Shown here: one piece after another, positions 62,428 through 64,000 of the stretch
Numbering within the stretch: the stretch's first letter is position 1
Layout of the letters: the number at the start of each line of letters is the position of its first letter
Assembly: GCA_002706765.1 (NCBI GenBank)
Contig: PAJV01000076.1
Coordinates: forward strand, 540,073-604,072
Length of the DNA stretch: 64,000 bases
From: Gimesia sp.
GTDB taxonomy: Bacteria > Planctomycetota > Planctomycetia > Planctomycetales > Planctomycetaceae
Reading direction: 5' to 3'
Notes under the pieces: model-generated
What the model was told of the DNA's origin: nothing
The model's input: only the letters and a program-made list of their open reading frames with translations
Databases searched by the model: none
Translations under genes and position numbers: made by a program

Positions 62428-62943
62428 TCAAGCCTGAATGAGCGCTTCCACAGGTTGTCGGAGTTCATGAAAATCCCGCTGAAGCAGGAAGACGGTTTGC
62501 CAGCTTTCGGAACGGGGTTTCATTTTCAGTCGATATTCGTCGATTTTGACCAGATAGAACGCGTAAAGGCTCCCCCGGAATTCAAACAGTTTTTCCAGAC
62601 TGTTTGAGATGGAGTTTTCCGGGAGCTGATAAGCGAATACAAAACCTGAGAGAAAATCATTTCCAAACAGTTCCTGCCACTGCTGGAGTCCCTGTATATC
62701 TTCCAGGGTGGCCCAGTTTTCCCAGCGTCGACTCTGTTTCTGATTGAGAGAGATTTCGGTTCTGCCTTTGACATCAATCAGCAGATTCGGTCCCTGGCTG
62801 GCATACACGATAAAGTCGAGAGACTTGATCGAAGCATCTTTCGCCAGCGCCCGGCGTTTCTCATCCACGGCGACATAAGGAATTTTTTGGGCGCGAAGAT
62901 ACGCCTCGAACGCAGCATCATAATGGTTTCTGCGAAGTACCAT
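62428..62943 (-). CDS. Putative PD-(D/E)XK-fold nuclease-like protein
   Basis: The frame extends upstream to 63096, but the segment before 62943 resembles leader and a terminator lies at 63111-63140. The start was therefore placed at MVLRRNHYDAAFEAYLR. The 171-residue product has HYDAAFEAYLRAQKIPYVAV, followed by SLDFIVYASQGPNLLIDVKG. The spacing of the Asp in LDF and the D-x-K of IDVKG is what one expects of the PD-(D/E)XK nuclease fold. The C-terminal region is mixed alpha/beta (VFAYQLPENSISNSLEKLF). Homologues appear in my memory of planctomycete genomes without annotation. A DNA-processing or restriction-like role is a structural inference only. Confidence 0.7.
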   Translation of the reverse strand: MVLRRNHYDAAFEAYLRAQKIPYVAVDEKRRALAKDASIKSLDFIVYASQGPNLLIDVKGRTEISLNQKQSRRWENWATLEDIQGLQQWQELFGNDFLSGFVFAYQLPENSISNSLEKLFEFRGSLYAFYLVKIDEYRLKMKPRSESWQTVFLLQRDFHELRQPVEALIQA

Positions 62944-63110
62944 ATCGATTACGTTCCCGTACAAAAGAAGTAGAACCAGTCTGTTCGTTTGTGAGTACAC
63001 CCCTGGGGCACTGTAAGTATCTATACTTTGGATCATAATATCAACTGCATTCCGGGTGAAACAGGCCAGAAGTCTGAACGGTGTCTGTCTGGTCAAAAGG
63101 GATTCACTTT

Positions 63111-63140
63111 AAAAAAACGCCCGCACGCAAAGCGCGGCAG
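63111..63140 (-). terminator. Probable minus-strand intrinsic terminator
   Basis: On the minus strand, CCGC (63137-63134) pairs with GCGG (63124-63121) around a GCTTTGCGT loop; the flanking GCC/GGC can extend the stem with one bulge. Seven T (63117-63111) follow. It lies downstream of repeat copy 2 on the same strand and would end a transcript crossing that repeat before the 62428-62943 gene. Confidence 0.6.
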
Positions 63141-63309
63141 CTGATCTGCGCAGGTCATATCACTGCTTGAGAAAGGACTCCCGAAAGACGCGCCCGGCAT
63201 CCCGCTGCGCGCGGACAACGCAGGCCTCACTGTCCACGCCGCCAGCCTCATTCGCCCGCAGGACTGAACTTCCCTCACCTGCTGCTACACATTTCCGCAC
63301 TCCCGCTGC

Positions 63310-63628
63310 ATAAACTGCACTTGACCCCGTCGCGCCATCGGCGATAAGCGCTGTTTTGAGTCGCGCGCGTGCCCAGTTTACAGTGCACCGAAACACGAGC
63401 CACCTGTTCCGACTCTTCACTGCAATTGAGCCTGTTTTTTCCAGATTTCCACTGCCTGAAACCACACCCGTTCGTGATGCTACCCTGCGGGTCGCCACAC
63501 ATCGCAAAGCTTCGCCCCGGCACCACCACTGCACCGCCCTGTATCGGTCCTCTGTCAACCCGTATCGCCACATTGGATTGTTCATTCCTCTTGACCTCCC
63601 CGCGCCCTTCCACAAAATAAACCACCAT
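63310..63628 (-). repeat. Large dispersed repeat (~320 bp), copy 2
   Basis: The minus strand here aligns with 15579-15905 over about 320 bp, with long identical runs (GTGCACTGTAAACTGG, CACGCGCGCGACTCA). A 198-codon minus-strand frame (63160-63756) crosses it without stop, and another overlaps in a second frame. Neither has a credible ribosome-binding site or known product. Base substitutions against copy 1 fall in all codon positions. The area at 63120-63300 next to it is notably GC-richer than the surroundings. Confidence 0.75.
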
Positions 63629-64000
63629 GCAACGGACCACAGAAACGAGCCACCAGATCGAACATCAGAATGAACCCCACAAACATAAATAAAATCACAA
63701 ACATAACTCAATCTCCTCTCAAACCACGGGTGCCATCTGTCGGCTTGCCCGACCAAACTTTGCAGAAACCGCGGCTAACGCCGTTCGGCTAATTTAACTA
63801 AATAAAGGGTAGCCCCGAATGCAATTCGGGGTTGTCGCAGACAACAGGAAAATGTCAGGGCAAACGCACAATCAAGAACAACACATCCAATCAGTTCTGC
63901 TGTAGCGACTGTCTTGAAATTCAAGCTTTCATTACGTTTTCATTCCATTTTTTTCCTTCTTTGATCATGACATTGAGAATGATGAGCAGCTTCCGCATAG
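63629..64000. other. Non-coding end with hairpins
   Basis: No credible gene is visible in the last 370 bases. A perfect hairpin CCCCGAAT-GCA-ATTCGGGG lies at 63813-63831 without a T run, and a perfect palindrome CTTGAA-A-TTCAAG at 63913-63925. CTGTAGCGACTGTC at 63900-63913 resembles the left arm of the palindromic repeat family. The region may belong to a longer repeated unit including copy 2. Confidence 0.45.

Noticed and set aside
63160-63756. Minus-strand 198-codon frame in repeat copy 2
   Set aside because: It coincides with the repeat and its relatives change freely at all codon positions; no ribosome-binding site and no known product.
1-64000. tRNA or rRNA genes, CRISPR arrays and insertion-sequence transposases
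   Set aside because: No cloverleaf with T-loop motif, no spacer-repeat series and no transposase motif were seen on either strand; a covariance search would be needed to exclude small RNAs.

Overview
The window is a 64 kb piece of bacterial chromosome with roughly even base composition. It most likely comes from a planctomycete, possibly Gimesia-like. This is inferred from gene content: 3-keto-disaccharide-hydrolase (DUF1080) lipoproteins, eukaryotic-type Ser/Thr kinases with sensory tails, an FHA-GAF-class III cyclase, a BatA/VWA/DUF4175 cluster, paired TatA genes and many secreted proteins of unknown function. No tRNA, rRNA, CRISPR array, insertion sequence or phage module was recognised.

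Layout. 1-5 kb: the 3' end of a KDPG aldolase gene, a secreted protein built from two copies of one module, two tandem tatA genes and a conserved unknown protein. 5-13 kb: envelope glycan and lipid functions, comprising a polytopic membrane protein, a methyltransferase translationally coupled to a polyprenyl-phosphate-type glycosyltransferase, a GT39/ArnT-like membrane protein and a YfhO-like protein. 13-18 kb: a nitrilase-family amidohydrolase, a YdjM-like membrane hydrolase, a repeat-rich gap, an inositol-monophosphatase/HisN-like enzyme and a LarA-like racemase. 18-22 kb: a SWIM-SNF2 helicase. 22-31.5 kb: a minus-strand cluster of lipoprotein, BatA-like, VWA and DUF4175-like genes. 31.8-34 kb: pyrB and an overlapping pyrC whose metal ligands are partly lost, which suggests a non-catalytic PyrC'. 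34-37.5 kb: a kinase-like protein with a probable beta-helix ectodomain, and a protein with two receiver-like halves.

37.5-45.3 kb is a minus-strand run of gyrA, rfbB, ugd, prfB (with a programmed +1 frameshift) and a double-DUF1080 lipoprotein. 45.8-51 kb is a plus-strand signalling locus: a Cache-type Ser/Thr kinase, an FHA-GAF-nucleotide cyclase, a strong intrinsic terminator, a 53-residue acidic protein and a response regulator. 51-55.6 kb holds two minus-strand genes, one for a secreted protein and one for a zinc-ribbon membrane protein. 55.9-60.6 kb holds a GAF protein, a site-2 protease, an HD-GYP phosphodiesterase and a lipoprotein. 60.6-63 kb holds a ketoacyl synthase, a small membrane protein and a putative PD-(D/E)XK-fold protein.

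Two dispersed repeat families stand out in the non-coding DNA. One is an imperfect palindrome of about 75-90 bp, with three clear copies and three degenerate ones. The other is an element of about 320 bp, present once on each strand at 15.6 and 63.3 kb. Comparison of the two copies argues that the larger element is non-coding although it carries open frames. The best candidates for undescribed biology are these repeats, the kinase/FHA-cyclase locus and the PyrB-PyrC' pair.
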